DNA of 64,000 bases from Pseudomonas sp. HR96 (GCF_034059295.1 NZ_CP139141.1:1-64000); one strand, 5' to 3'; positions 37,152 to 45,659 are shown, numbered from the stretch's first letter. A program made the numbers and translations. Notes: generated by a model not told the origin, from the sequence alone.

Positions 37152-38462
37152 TCAGGGGCGGTTGTACAGCGGAAAGACGCCCAGCGCCAAGGCGGCGAGC
37201 ATTATGCACAGGCACACCAGCACCGCCCATTTCAGGGTGAAACGCTGGTGGTCGCCGAAGTCGATGCCGGCCAGCGCCACCAACAGATAGGTGGAGGGTA
37301 CCAGCGGGCTGAGCAGGTGCACCGGCTGGCCGACGATCGAGGCGCGGGCCATTTCCACCGGGGAGATGCCGTATTGCGCGGCGGCCTCGGTGAGCACCGG
37401 CAGCACGCCATAGTAGAAGGCGTCGTTGGACATGAAAAAGGTGAAGGGCATGCTCACCAGCGCGGTAATGGTGGCCATGTACGGCCCCAGCGCGTCGGGA
37501 ATCACCGCCAGCAGGCTTTTCGACATGGCGTCGACCATGCCGGTGCCCGAGAGGATGCCGGTGAAGATGCCGGCCGCGAAAATCAGACCGGACACCGCCA
37601 GCACACTGCCGGCGTGGGCGGCAATGCGCTCCTTCTGCTGATTCAGGTCGGGATAGTTGACCACCATGGCGATACTGAAGGCGATCATGAACAGCACCGG
37701 CAGGGGTAGCAGGCCGTGGATCAGCGCGGCCATGAGGGCCAGCGTCAGCAGGCCGTTGAACCACAGCAGCTTGGGCCGGCGCGCCTCGGGGTATTGCGAG
37801 ACGCTGATGTCACTGGCGCCGTCCGCCGAGTCGCCAGGCAGGTGCAGTTCACCCAGCCGTGCACGCTCGCGCCTGCCGTAGCACCAGGCGATTACCAGCA
37901 CGGCCGCCACCCCGGCGAGCATGGCCGGGATCATCGGCACGAAGATCGCCGAAGGGTCGACGCGCAAGGCGCTGGCGGCACGGGCCGTGGGGCCGCCCCA
38001 GGGGGTCATGTTCATCACCCCGCCGGCGAGGATGATCAAGCCGGCCATGATCCGCGGGCTCATGCCCAGACGCCGGTACAGCGGCAGCATGGCCGCAACG
38101 CAGATCATGTAGGTGGTGGCGCCGTCACCGTCCAGCGACACCACCAGGGCCAGCACGGCAGTGCCCACCGAGACCTTCACCGGGTCACCCTTGACCAGCT
38201 TGAGAATCTTGCGCACCGCCGGGTCGAACAGGCCGGAGTCGATCATCAGGGCGAAGTAGAGGATGGCAAACATCAGCATGACCCCGGTCGGCGCCAGCTT
38301 GCTGATGCCGTCGAGCATCATCGGGCCGATCTTGCTGGCAAAACCACCGAACAGCGCGAAAAGAATGGGGACCAGGATGAGGGCGATCAACGCCGAGAGG
38401 CGGCGGGTCATGATCAGGCCCATGAAACAGATGACCATGGCAAAGCCAAGGAAGGTCAGCAT
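37152..38462 (-). CDS. Citrate-metal:proton symporter (CitMHS family)
   Basis: A 436-residue inner-membrane transporter of the CitMHS family, which imports citrate complexed with Mg2+ or Ca2+. Family features are MLTFLGFAMVICFMGLIMTRRLSALIAL at the start, SLDGDGATTYMICVAAMLPLY and NMTPWGGPTARAA. The frame has GTG four codons earlier, but GGTGA is properly spaced before the ATG at 38462. The leader holds two palindromes and an A-rich Crc-type motif touching the Shine-Dalgarno, suggesting induction by citrate and catabolite repression. Confidence 0.9.
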   Translation of the reverse strand: MLTFLGFAMVICFMGLIMTRRLSALIALILVPILFALFGGFASKIGPMMLDGISKLAPTGVMLMFAILYFALMIDSGLFDPAVRKILKLVKGDPVKVSVGTAVLALVVSLDGDGATTYMICVAAMLPLYRRLGMSPRIMAGLIILAGGVMNMTPWGGPTARAASALRVDPSAIFVPMIPAMLAGVAAVLVIAWCYGRRERARLGELHLPGDSADGASDISVSQYPEARRPKLLWFNGLLTLALMAALIHGLLPLPVLFMIAFSIAMVVNYPDLNQQKERIAAHAGSVLAVSGLIFAAGIFTGILSGTGMVDAMSKSLLAVIPDALGPYMATITALVSMPFTFFMSNDAFYYGVLPVLTEAAAQYGISPVEMARASIVGQPVHLLSPLVPSTYLLVALAGIDFGDHQRFTLKWAVLVCLCIMLAALALGVFPLYNRP

Positions 38463-38475
38463 GAGAGTATTCACC

Positions 38476-38487
38476 GTTGTTTTTATT
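38476..38487 (-). promoter_or_regulatory. Catabolite-activity (Crc/Hfq) A-rich motif at the citrate transporter start
   Basis: On the mRNA sense the leader reads AATAAAAACAACGGTGA. It contains AATAAAAA and AAAAACAA, both perfect matches to AAnAAnAA, directly before the GGTGA ribosome site. Crc with Hfq binds such motifs near start codons to block translation when preferred carbon sources are present; crc is at 52805-53584. Confidence 0.55.
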
Positions 38488-38536
38488 GGATGGCGAACAG
38501 GGTAGGGAGCGAAGCTTTCATTCAGCTTTCGATTTG

Positions 38537-38570
38537 TAGGAAATTTCCTAAAGCGCGGTAAGAAATTTCC
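38537..38570. promoter_or_regulatory. Tandem palindromes upstream of the citrate transporter
   Basis: TAGGAAATTTCCTA (38537-38550) is a perfect 14 bp palindrome. A second core, AGAAATTTCC (38561-38570), repeats it exactly 22 bp further on, two turns of the helix. This is a likely pair of operator sites 75-108 nt upstream of the ATG. No obvious regulator gene lies beside it. Confidence 0.5.
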
Positions 38571-38596
38571 CTGGTGTTGACGAGTTGCTCAATAGG

Positions 38597-38711
38597 GCGG
38601 CCTATCGCGGGCTTCGCGCGCTCCTACCTTCGTTTCGAGCACAGGCGTCAGCCGCCAGCCCCTATGGGTCGAAACGCGCGTAGGAGCGCGCGAAGCCCGC
38701 GATCCGGCCGC
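38597..38711. repeat. REP-type inverted repeat pair (family C, P. putida-like)
   Basis: The left unit at 38597-38627 (GCGGCC..ATCGCGGGCTTCGCGCGCTCCTAC) and the right unit at 38680-38711 are near-identical inverted copies of about 31 nt with a 52 nt spacer. The core, GCGGGCTTCGCGCGCTCCTA, has the form of the short palindromic units common in P. putida genomes. The pair lies between the divergently placed promoter of the citrate transporter and the 3' end of the YbaK-HDOD gene. Confidence 0.75.
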
Positions 38712-38749
38712 GAGGGCGGCCGGTGCCGGCAATCACGCGAGAACCAGGG

Positions 38750-40150
38750 TCAATCCTGGTTGAATTGCGACGCCAGCTCGCGCAGCAGCGCCTCGGCGTC
38801 GAGCACCTTGGTGACGACGTCTTCGGCCTTCTCGCGGCTCAGGCCCAGGCGGTCGAGCAGCTCGTCGGGGATCGGCTCCTCGGCGCCGGCGCCCACGCCG
38901 CGGCTGCGCAGCAGGCGCACTGCCAGGCACACCAGATTGGGGTACTGCGAGTATTCGCCGGCATAGTGCGGGTCATGCTGAAAGCGCAACGCGGTGGCCA
39001 GCTCGTCGGGCATGTCCCAGTAACGCATCAGCCAGGCGCCCATCTGCTCGCGGGTAATGCCCAGCAGATGTTGCTCGACGTAACCGTGGTTGAGGTGCGG
39101 GTTGACCTCCAGGTGGCGGCAGATCAGCGAGAAGTGCGGTGGGAACACATGGGCCAGCAGCAGGTAGCCGAAATTGTGCAGCAGGCCGGCCAGGTAGGTC
39201 AGGCCCGCTTCGGGGCGCTCGGCGCGAGGAATGGCGCGGGTCAGACCTTCGATCACCGCTGCGGTGTAGATCGACTGGTGCCAGTAAGGCGTGGCCTGCT
39301 GCGGGTGATCCTTGGGCAGGCTGAGGGTCTTGCCCAGCGCCAGGCCCAGGGCCAGGTTGATGACCAGGTCAAAGCCGAGGATACGCACGATGGCGTCTTC
39401 CACCGAGCGAATCTTGCCAGGCGAAGCGTAGTAGGGCGATGCGGCCCAGCTGACCACCTGGGCGGCCAGAGCCGGATCGGTTTCCACCACGCCGGTGATG
39501 TCATCGATCGTGGCGTTGGGGTCGACGCGCAGCTTGATGATCTTTTGCGCGGTTTCGGCCAGCGGCGGAATCTCGATGGTCGCTTCCAGGCGCTGCTGGA
39601 TGCGCCGCGCGGTGAACGCCTGGACAGCCTGGGTGATTTCCTGGCGGTCGTCGTCCGGGCGGGTCAGGTTGGGCACGATATCGGTCAACGGCGAGCCGAA
39701 GTTGCCGGCGCTGGCATTGAGCAGCATTTTCCTGAAGTCTTCGCTGGCCAGTTCCAGCAGCAAGCCGGGCTGGCCTGAGGCTACCAGCAACTGTGGTTCG
39801 CGCAGCAACTGCTCATCGTACAGGCACGGCGAGCTGCTGAGGATCGGCAGGCCCGGCAGCGAGGTCAGCTCGTGCTTGGCCAGCAACTTGCCCAGGCGGT
39901 CCAGGGGCACGGCAGTCAGCTTGCGCCCGGTCAACTCGGCCAGGCGGTTCAAGTCCAGCAACTGGTTTTGCGCGAACAGCACCATGAGGGTGCCGACCGC
40001 GTCGCCCAGGAGCACTGTCTGCACCCTTTGCGCCGGATTCGTGGCCTGATGTTCAAGAACTTCACGATAGCCGATGCCCAGCTTGGTCAGCATCAGCTGA
40101 ATGACTGAGGGGGCGTGCAGAGCAGCAGTGTCCAGAGCAACTTCGGTCAT
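38750..40150 (-). CDS. YbaK/aminoacyl-tRNA deacylase-like domain fused to HDOD domain
   Basis: A 466-residue cytoplasmic protein. Residues about 10-160 resemble the YbaK/ProX deacylase fold (LLGDAVGTLMVLFAQNQLLDLNRLAELTGRKL). After a linker, residues about 205-405 form an HDOD domain (IPPLAETAQKIIKLRVDPNATIDDITGVVETDPALAAQVVSWA; later YLAGLLHNFGYLLLAHVFP). HDOD proteins are often degenerate, non-enzymatic scaffolds in signalling. The start at 40150 begins the conserved sequence MTEVALDTAA; the frame is open 24 codons further upstream. It follows recG on the same strand. Confidence 0.83.
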   Translation of the reverse strand: MTEVALDTAALHAPSVIQLMLTKLGIGYREVLEHQATNPAQRVQTVLLGDAVGTLMVLFAQNQLLDLNRLAELTGRKLTAVPLDRLGKLLAKHELTSLPGLPILSSSPCLYDEQLLREPQLLVASGQPGLLLELASEDFRKMLLNASAGNFGSPLTDIVPNLTRPDDDRQEITQAVQAFTARRIQQRLEATIEIPPLAETAQKIIKLRVDPNATIDDITGVVETDPALAAQVVSWAASPYYASPGKIRSVEDAIVRILGFDLVINLALGLALGKTLSLPKDHPQQATPYWHQSIYTAAVIEGLTRAIPRAERPEAGLTYLAGLLHNFGYLLLAHVFPPHFSLICRHLEVNPHLNHGYVEQHLLGITREQMGAWLMRYWDMPDELATALRFQHDPHYAGEYSQYPNLVCLAVRLLRSRGVGAGAEEPIPDELLDRLGLSREKAEDVVTKVLDAEALLRELASQFNQD

Positions 40151-40262
40151 GATCTGTATCCAAGGTCTCACATTACTAAGCAGTATACCCAGCTTGTCTG
40201 CAAGCCGGACCCGGTGGTGCACGGTCTTTTTCAGCCTGGCGGCTTTTTCTCGCTAGCAATCG

Positions 40263-42338
40263 TCACACTTGGCCATATTGCTGGCCATGACGCAACCAGC
40301 GCTCGAGCAACGGCGCGACATGCTCGGGCCAGCGCGCCAGCAACGCCTGCGCGGCATCGCGCACCGCAGGCAGCAGGTCGGCATCGCGCATCAGGTCGGC
40401 AACCTTGAACTGTAGCAAACCGGTCTGGCGGGTACCGAGCATCTCGCCGGGGCCACGCAGCTGCAGATCTTTTTCGGCGATGACGAAGCCGTCGTTGGTT
40501 TCGCGCATGATGCCCAGGCGTTCGCGGCCGATCTGCGACAGTGGCGGGTGATAAAGCAAAACACAGTGGCTTGCCGCGCTGCCCCGACCGACGCGGCCGC
40601 GCAGCTGGTGCAACTGGGCCAGACCCAGCCGCTCGGGGTTCTCGATGATCATCAAGCTGGAATTGGGGACGTCCACGCCCACTTCGATCACTGTGGTGGC
40701 CACCAGCAACTGCAACGCGCCGGCCTTGAATTCGGCCATCACCGCGGCTTTTTCCTGGGGTTTCATGCGCCCGTGGATCAAGCCGACCCGCACCTGGTCC
40801 AGCGCGCTGGTGAGGTCTTCATAGGTGCCCTGCGCGGCCTGGCACGTCAGCTCTTCGGATTCCTCGATCAGCGTGCACACCCAATAGGCCTGGCGGCCTT
40901 CGGCGCAGGCGGCGCGCACGCGCTCGATCACCTCGATGCGCCGGCTGTCGGCGACCAGCACCGTGTTGACGGGGGTGCGACCCGGGGGCAGTTCGTCGAG
41001 GATGGACGTGTCGAGGTCAGCGTAGGCGCTCATGGCCAGGGTGCGCGGGATAGGTGTGGCAGTCATGATCAACTGGTGCGGGCATTGCGTGCCCCCCACG
41101 CCTTTCTGGCGCAGGGCCAGGCGCTGCTGGACGCCGAAGCGATGCTGTTCGTCGATGATCACCAGCGCCAGACGGTGGAATTTCACTTCGTCCTGGAACA
41201 GCGCATGGGTGCCCACCACCATCGGCGTGCCGCTGGCGATCTGTTCCAGGGCGGCGGCGCGGGCCTTGCCCTTGAGCTTGCCGGCCAGCCAGGCGGTCTC
41301 GATGCCCAATGGCTCGAGCCAGCGTTGAAAGGTGATGAAGTGTTGCTCGGCGAGGATCTCGGTCGGCGCCATCAGCGCCACCTGGTAACCGGCTTCCAGC
41401 GCCTGCAGGGCTGCCAGGGCGGCGACCACGGTCTTGCCAGCACCGACGTCGCCCTGCACCAGGCGCAGCATGGGCTCGGGCTGGGCGAGGTCATAGGCGA
41501 TCTCCTTGCCCACCCTCTGCTGCGCGCCGGTGGGCGTGAAGCCAAGGTTTTTCAAGTATTTGCCCGGCAGCACGCTGGCCTTGGGCAAGGCCGGCGCGCG
41601 CTGGCTGCGCAGGCTTTCGCGCAGGCGTTGCTGCGACAGCTGATGGGTCAGCAACTCTTCGAACGCCAGGCGATGCTGGGCCCAGTGATGGCCCACGGCG
41701 AGCTCTTCGAGGTCGGCGTCGGGCGGCGGGTTGTGCAGGTAGCGGATGGCCTGGTCGAGCGGCGCCAATTGGTAGTCGCGGGCCAGCTCCTCGGGCAGCC
41801 AATCAGGCAGGCTGCGCGGGCCGAGCATGCTCAAGGCCTGCTGCGACAGCTGCCGCAGGCGCTGTTGGGTCAGGCCTTCGGTGGTCGGGTAGATGGGCGT
41901 GAGGTTCTGTTCCACCGGCACCGGCTCGTCGCCGGTCAGCGCGCGGTATTCCGGGTGGTAGATCTCAAGCCCCGAGGCGCCGGGCCGCGCCTCGCCGTAG
42001 CAGCGCAGGTGCGTGCCGCGCTTGAGGGCCTCTTTTTGCGCGTTGCTGAAATGATAGAAGCGCAGGCTCAGCGACCCGGTGCCATCACCCAGGCGCACCA
42101 GCAGGCTGCGGCGCTTGCCCATGGCCACGTCGGCGCCGCTGACCACGCCCTCGATCACTGCGTCCTGGCCGGGGCGCAGCTGGCCGATCGGCACCACGCG
42201 AGTACGGTCCTGATAGCGCAACGGCAGGTGGAACAGCACGTCCTGGAGATTTTCCAGGCCCACCTTGTGCAGCTTCTCGGCCATGGCCTCGCCCACGCCC
42301 TTGAGTGCCGTCACCGACACCTTGGACAGCTCGCTCAT
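40263..42338 (-). CDS. recG: ATP-dependent DNA helicase RecG
   Basis: A 691-residue SF2 helicase that reverses stalled forks and resolves Holliday junctions and R-loops. An N-terminal wedge/OB domain (SVTALKGVGEAMAEKL; QDRTRVVPIGQLRPGQDAVIEG) is followed by the motor: Walker A GDVGAGKTVVA, DEQH box IIDEQHRFGVQQR, TATPIPRTLAM and the C-terminal QLRGRVGRGSAASHC. The ATG at 42338 overlaps the oxyR stop by 4 nt (ATGA), so oxyR-recG is an operon. A long chance open frame lies upstream and is not coding. Confidence 0.96.
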   Translation of the reverse strand: MSELSKVSVTALKGVGEAMAEKLHKVGLENLQDVLFHLPLRYQDRTRVVPIGQLRPGQDAVIEGVVSGADVAMGKRRSLLVRLGDGTGSLSLRFYHFSNAQKEALKRGTHLRCYGEARPGASGLEIYHPEYRALTGDEPVPVEQNLTPIYPTTEGLTQQRLRQLSQQALSMLGPRSLPDWLPEELARDYQLAPLDQAIRYLHNPPPDADLEELAVGHHWAQHRLAFEELLTHQLSQQRLRESLRSQRAPALPKASVLPGKYLKNLGFTPTGAQQRVGKEIAYDLAQPEPMLRLVQGDVGAGKTVVAALAALQALEAGYQVALMAPTEILAEQHFITFQRWLEPLGIETAWLAGKLKGKARAAALEQIASGTPMVVGTHALFQDEVKFHRLALVIIDEQHRFGVQQRLALRQKGVGGTQCPHQLIMTATPIPRTLAMSAYADLDTSILDELPPGRTPVNTVLVADSRRIEVIERVRAACAEGRQAYWVCTLIEESEELTCQAAQGTYEDLTSALDQVRVGLIHGRMKPQEKAAVMAEFKAGALQLLVATTVIEVGVDVPNSSLMIIENPERLGLAQLHQLRGRVGRGSAASHCVLLYHPPLSQIGRERLGIMRETNDGFVIAEKDLQLRGPGEMLGTRQTGLLQFKVADLMRDADLLPAVRDAAQALLARWPEHVAPLLERWLRHGQQYGQV

Positions 42339-43273
42339 GTCGCGACTTTGCTCGCCAGCGCCGCAGTCGGCTTGGCGACCGAGCACAGGCGGATGGAGTC
42401 GGCGAGGATCTCGATCGCCTTGGGCCGCGGGAAGCTGGCACGCCAGGCGATGGCCACGGTGCGAAACGGCGCGGGCGGGGTCAGCGGACGGACCTCGATC
42501 ACTCCCGGGGCGTAATGATGGCTGTCGACCGCCGACAGCGGCAGGATCGACACGCCGAGGCCCGAGGCGACCATGTGCCGGATGGTTTCCAGCGAGCTGG
42601 ACTCCACAGTGGTATGGCGCGCGCCTTCGGCGCCCTTGACCAGGGTCGGGCAGGCTTCGAGCACCTGGTCGCGGAAACAGTGGCCTTCGCCGAGCAGCAG
42701 CAGGCTCTTGTCGTTGAGCAGGCCGGCGTCGATGGTTTCCTTGCGCGTCCACGGGTGGTCGGCCGGCATCAACACGTAGAACGGTTCGTCGTACAGCGGC
42801 AGGGTCAGCACATCGGCCTCGTTGAACGGCAGGGCGATGATCACCGCGTCGAGCTCCCCATTGCGCAACTTGTCGCGCAGGATATGGGTGAAGTTCTCTT
42901 CGATGTACAACGGCATCTGCGGCGCCACTTTGTGCAGCTGCGGGATGAGGTGCGGGAACAGATAGGGGCCGACGGTATAGATGGCGCCGAGCTTGAGCGG
43001 TGCGGTCAGCTGATTCTTGCCGGCCTGGGCCAGCTCACGGATACCCTGGGCCTGCTCCAGCACCTTCTGCGCCTGGGCGACGATACCTTCGCCGACCGGG
43101 GTAAGCCGCACTGCGCTCTTGCTGCGTTCGAAAATCAGTACGCCCAGTTCGTCTTCGAGTTTCTTCACCCCGACCGAGAGGGTGGGCTGGCTGACGTGGC
43201 AGCGTTCGGCGGCATGGCCGAAGTGTTGCTCCTGGGCCAGCGTGACGATGTAGCGTAGTTCGGTGAGGGTCAT
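42335..43273 (-). CDS. oxyR: Hydrogen peroxide-sensing regulator OxyR
   Basis: A 312-residue LysR-family protein with HTH at residues about 18-38 (HFGHAAERCHVSQPTLSVGV) and the two redox cysteines exactly where OxyR has them, C199 (GEGHCF) and C208 (VLEAC). Oxidation to a disulfide switches on catalase and peroxiredoxin genes. ATAG/CTAT repeats stand upstream (43304-43334), as in autoregulated oxyR promoters. It is transcribed with recG. Confidence 0.96.
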   Translation of the reverse strand: MTLTELRYIVTLAQEQHFGHAAERCHVSQPTLSVGVKKLEDELGVLIFERSKSAVRLTPVGEGIVAQAQKVLEQAQGIRELAQAGKNQLTAPLKLGAIYTVGPYLFPHLIPQLHKVAPQMPLYIEENFTHILRDKLRNGELDAVIIALPFNEADVLTLPLYDEPFYVLMPADHPWTRKETIDAGLLNDKSLLLLGEGHCFRDQVLEACPTLVKGAEGARHTTVESSSLETIRHMVASGLGVSILPLSAVDSHHYAPGVIEVRPLTPPAPFRTVAIAWRASFPRPKAIEILADSIRLCSVAKPTAALASKVAT

Positions 43274-43303
43274 AAGGTGCGTCCATGGAATTGCCGCCCC
43301 AGC

Positions 43304-43334
43304 ATAGCCGGTGCTATCGATAGACGCACGTTAT
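43304..43334. promoter_or_regulatory. Candidate OxyR binding site upstream of oxyR
   Basis: ATAG (43304), CTAT (43314), ATAG (43320) and TTAT (43331) form ATAG-N6-CTAT-N2-ATAG-N7-TTAT. The second pair keeps the N7 spacing of the OxyR motif while the first is N6 and the centre is shorter than usual. The site is 31-61 nt before the oxyR start, consistent with autoregulation. Confidence 0.4.
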
Positions 43335-43360
43335 CAACGTCGAGCTTTTTTGTCAGATTT

Positions 43361-44107
43361 CTATCGACGTTTGTCCAGGGAATAAATGTAGGGCGCGGTA
43401 ATCTCCCGGCGCCCGTTTACCAGCATCTCGGCAGGCGGCTTGGGCAACGGGGAGGCCTTGCGCACCATTTCCAGGGTGGCACGGTCCAAGGCAGCACTGC
43501 CTGAAGAGCTGACGATTTCGGCGGACAGCACGTTGCCTTCGGCGTCGACCTCGAATTTCAGCGTGGCAGTGCCGACCTGACCCCGGCGGCGCGCCTCATC
43601 CGGATAGCGCTTGTACTTGGCCAGCTTGACCTGAATCTCCGACAACCATGACGGCTTGGCGTCCGGCGTGGACGGCATCGGCGGCTGTTCGGTCTGCTTT
43701 GGCGCTGGGGCCGGAGCCGGTGCGGCCGGTGGCGTGTCCTCGGCCTGCTTGGCGACCTGCTCCTTGGGCGGCTCTGGCTTGCGCTCCGGCTTGGGTGGCT
43801 GCGGCTTGGGCTTGGGCTTGGGCACCGGCTTGGGTAGCGCGATGGTCGGCTTGGGCGCCTCGGCAACCTTGGGCAGCGGCGGCTCCTCGACCGGGGCCGG
43901 CGGTGGCGGCTGCACTACCTTGGGCGGCGGTGCGGGCGGCGCCTCCGGCATCGGCGGCATCTCGACCATCATCGCTGCCGGCGGCAGCTCGATGGCCGGC
44001 GGTGCACTGGTCCAATGCAAGGCAATGGCGATCGCCACCGCATGCACGGCCAGCACCACAGCCAGGCTGCTGCCATACCGGGTGAATTTTTGCCGCGTCG
44101 TGATCAT
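43361..44107 (-). CDS. tonB: Energy transducer TonB
   Basis: A 248-residue protein with an N-terminal membrane anchor (YGSSLAVVLAVHAVAIAIALHW), a long Pro-rich periplasmic span (residues about 35-135, with PKPVPKPKPKPQPPKPERKP) and the C-terminal TonB domain ending in YIYSLDKRR (YPDEARRRGQVGTATLKFEVD). It spans the periplasm to energise TonB-dependent receptors. The start overlaps the exbD stop by 4 nt, giving the exbB-exbD-tonB order of P. putida. Confidence 0.95.
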   Translation of the reverse strand: MITTRQKFTRYGSSLAVVLAVHAVAIAIALHWTSAPPAIELPPAAMMVEMPPMPEAPPAPPPKVVQPPPPAPVEEPPLPKVAEAPKPTIALPKPVPKPKPKPQPPKPERKPEPPKEQVAKQAEDTPPAAPAPAPAPKQTEQPPMPSTPDAKPSWLSEIQVKLAKYKRYPDEARRRGQVGTATLKFEVDAEGNVLSAEIVSSSGSAALDRATLEMVRKASPLPKPPAEMLVNGRREITAPYIYSLDKRR

Positions 44108-44529
44108 TTGTGCCCAGCCGTCTCGAGTCCGACCAGGCCGACCTTCAGGTAACCGCTGGCGCGCAGTGCGTTCATCACTTCCATAAGGTCGCCGTAGTCC
44201 ACGCCCTTGTCGGCTTGGAAGAAGATCGTCGTGTCCTTGTTGCCGTGGGTCTTGGCGTCCAGCGCCGGGCCCAGTTGGGTGCGATCGATGCGGTCGTCGC
44301 CGACGTACAGGTTGAGGTCCGACTTGACGCTGAGGAACACCGGTTTCTCCGGCCGCGGTGCCGGCTTGGCGGTGGAAGCCGGCAGGTCGACCTTGATGTC
44401 CACGGTGGCCAGGGGCGCCGCGATCATGAACACGATCAGCAGCACCAGCATCACATCGATGAAGGGCGTGACGTTGATCTCGTGGTTCTCGGCGAGGTCA
44501 TCGCCACCTTCGTTCAGGTGCAGGCCCAT
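44104..44529 (-). CDS. exbD: Biopolymer transporter ExbD
   Basis: A 141-residue inner-membrane protein: short cytoplasmic N-terminus with NHEINVTPFIDVMLVLLIVFM, where the conserved proton-carrying Asp lies in PFIDVMLV, one transmembrane helix, and a periplasmic domain (TKT HGNKDTTIFFQADKGVDYGDLMEVM region). With ExbB it forms the proton-driven motor for TonB. Overlaps tonB by 4 nt and follows exbB by 3 nt. Confidence 0.95.
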   Translation of the reverse strand: MGLHLNEGGDDLAENHEINVTPFIDVMLVLLIVFMIAAPLATVDIKVDLPASTAKPAPRPEKPVFLSVKSDLNLYVGDDRIDRTQLGPALDAKTHGNKDTTIFFQADKGVDYGDLMEVMNALRASGYLKVGLVGLETAGHK

Positions 44530-44532
44530 GTA

Positions 44533-45471
44533 TTAACCCACCTTCACCATGTGCGGTTGGCCGGCGCGTTCGGCAGGCTGGTGGTCCAGGTCGCGGCTGA
44601 CCAGCAGCAGCACCTGCGCCGAGGCATCGGAGACCTGGGCCTTGTAGCCGGCGATGGAGCGGGCGAAGACGTTGTAGATGACCACGGCAGGAATGGCCGC
44701 GACCAAGCCCAGCGCAGTGGCCAGCAGGGCTTCGGCAATGCCCGGCGCGACCACGGCAAGGTTGGTGGTCTGGGTCTTGGCGATGCCGATGAAGCTGTTC
44801 ATGATGCCCCACACAGTACCGAACAGACCGACGAAAGGCGCGGTCGAACCGATGGTGGCCAGCACGCCGGTGCCACTGCTCATATTGCGACCGCAGGCAG
44901 CAACCAGGCGCTCGAGGCGAAAGCTCACACGCTCCTTGATGCCTTCACGCTCGCGGCTGTTGCTTGACAGGTGCATTTCCTCGAGGGCGTCGTGCACCAA
45001 CAGGTGGGCCAGGGTGCCCTGGCGGCTGGCGGTCTCGGCAGCGGCCTTGAGGGTGGAGGCTTTTTTCAGCGCGGCGATTTCGCCCTTCAGGCGACGCTTG
45101 GCGCCGAGCAGTTCGAAGCCTTTGGCGATCCAGATGGTCCATGTGATGATCGAGGCAAGTGCCAGGCCGATCATCACCACCTTCACCACGATGTCGGCGT
45201 GCTGGTACATGCCCCACGGCGACAGGTCATGGCTCATGCCGGCCAAAGGCTCGGGGCTGGCTACGGTTTCGACGGGTGCCGGGGTAGCGGCGGCTTCCTC
45301 CACTGCTGGCGCGTTGGCCGCAGGTGCCGTTGCACTGGCGCTGGCAGCGGCGCCGGGGGCGGTTTCGCTGGCTTGCAGGGTGGGGGCCATGGCCATGCCG
45401 AGCAGCAGGACTGCCATGGCACCCAAGGCGCGAGACCGTAGTGGCGATGCGATTAGTAGTGAGCGGATCAT
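44533..45471 (-). CDS. exbB: Biopolymer transporter ExbB (with long periplasmic N-terminus)
   Basis: A 312-residue MotA/TolQ/ExbB protein. Before the usual core there is a cleavable-looking signal sequence (LGAMAVLLLGMAMAPTLQA) and an Ala/Pro-rich linker of about 60 residues, absent from the shorter E. coli ExbB but usual in Pseudomonas. The core has TM1 (IVVKVVMIGLALASIITWTIWIAK) and the double helix with GVLATIGSTAPFVGLFGTVWGIMNSF and ALLATALGLVAAIPAVVIYN. First gene of the operon; an AT-rich region with a Fur-box-like sequence lies upstream. Confidence 0.94.
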   Translation of the reverse strand: MIRSLLIASPLRSRALGAMAVLLLGMAMAPTLQASETAPGAAASASATAPAANAPAVEEAAATPAPVETVASPEPLAGMSHDLSPWGMYQHADIVVKVVMIGLALASIITWTIWIAKGFELLGAKRRLKGEIAALKKASTLKAAAETASRQGTLAHLLVHDALEEMHLSSNSREREGIKERVSFRLERLVAACGRNMSSGTGVLATIGSTAPFVGLFGTVWGIMNSFIGIAKTQTTNLAVVAPGIAEALLATALGLVAAIPAVVIYNVFARSIAGYKAQVSDASAQVLLLVSRDLDHQPAERAGQPHMVKVG

Positions 45472-45550
45472 GCTGGCCGACCTGAAGGTTGGAAGAGGGG
45501 GAAGGTTCCGAATCCACGCCGTAGGTGGGGAACCGAATGGCCATTATTAT

Positions 45551-45567
45551 TGCAATTAATTCTTGTT
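45551..45567. promoter_or_regulatory. Possible Fur box upstream of exbB
   Basis: TGCAATTAATTCTTGTT agrees with the Pseudomonas-type Fur pattern (TGAGAATNATTCTCATT) at 12 of 16 defined positions. It lies 80 nt before exbB, in a strongly A/T-rich segment between divergent genes. Iron control of ton genes is well known, but the match is imperfect. Confidence 0.4.
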
Positions 45568-45659
45568 AACAAAAGCAATTGCGATTGTTTTTTTGCCGAA
45601 ACTGTCTGTTTATGCTTCAACGCAGGCGGGTTTTTGTCTGATTTCATGAGGATAAGGGT

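Noticed and set aside
42339-42752. 138-codon N-terminal extension of recG
   Set aside because: It lies wholly inside oxyR in another frame; homology to RecG begins at the ATG overlapping the oxyR stop.
43740-43860. Repetitive DNA in tonB
   Set aside because: It encodes the Pro-Lys spacer expected of TonB, not a CRISPR or satellite.
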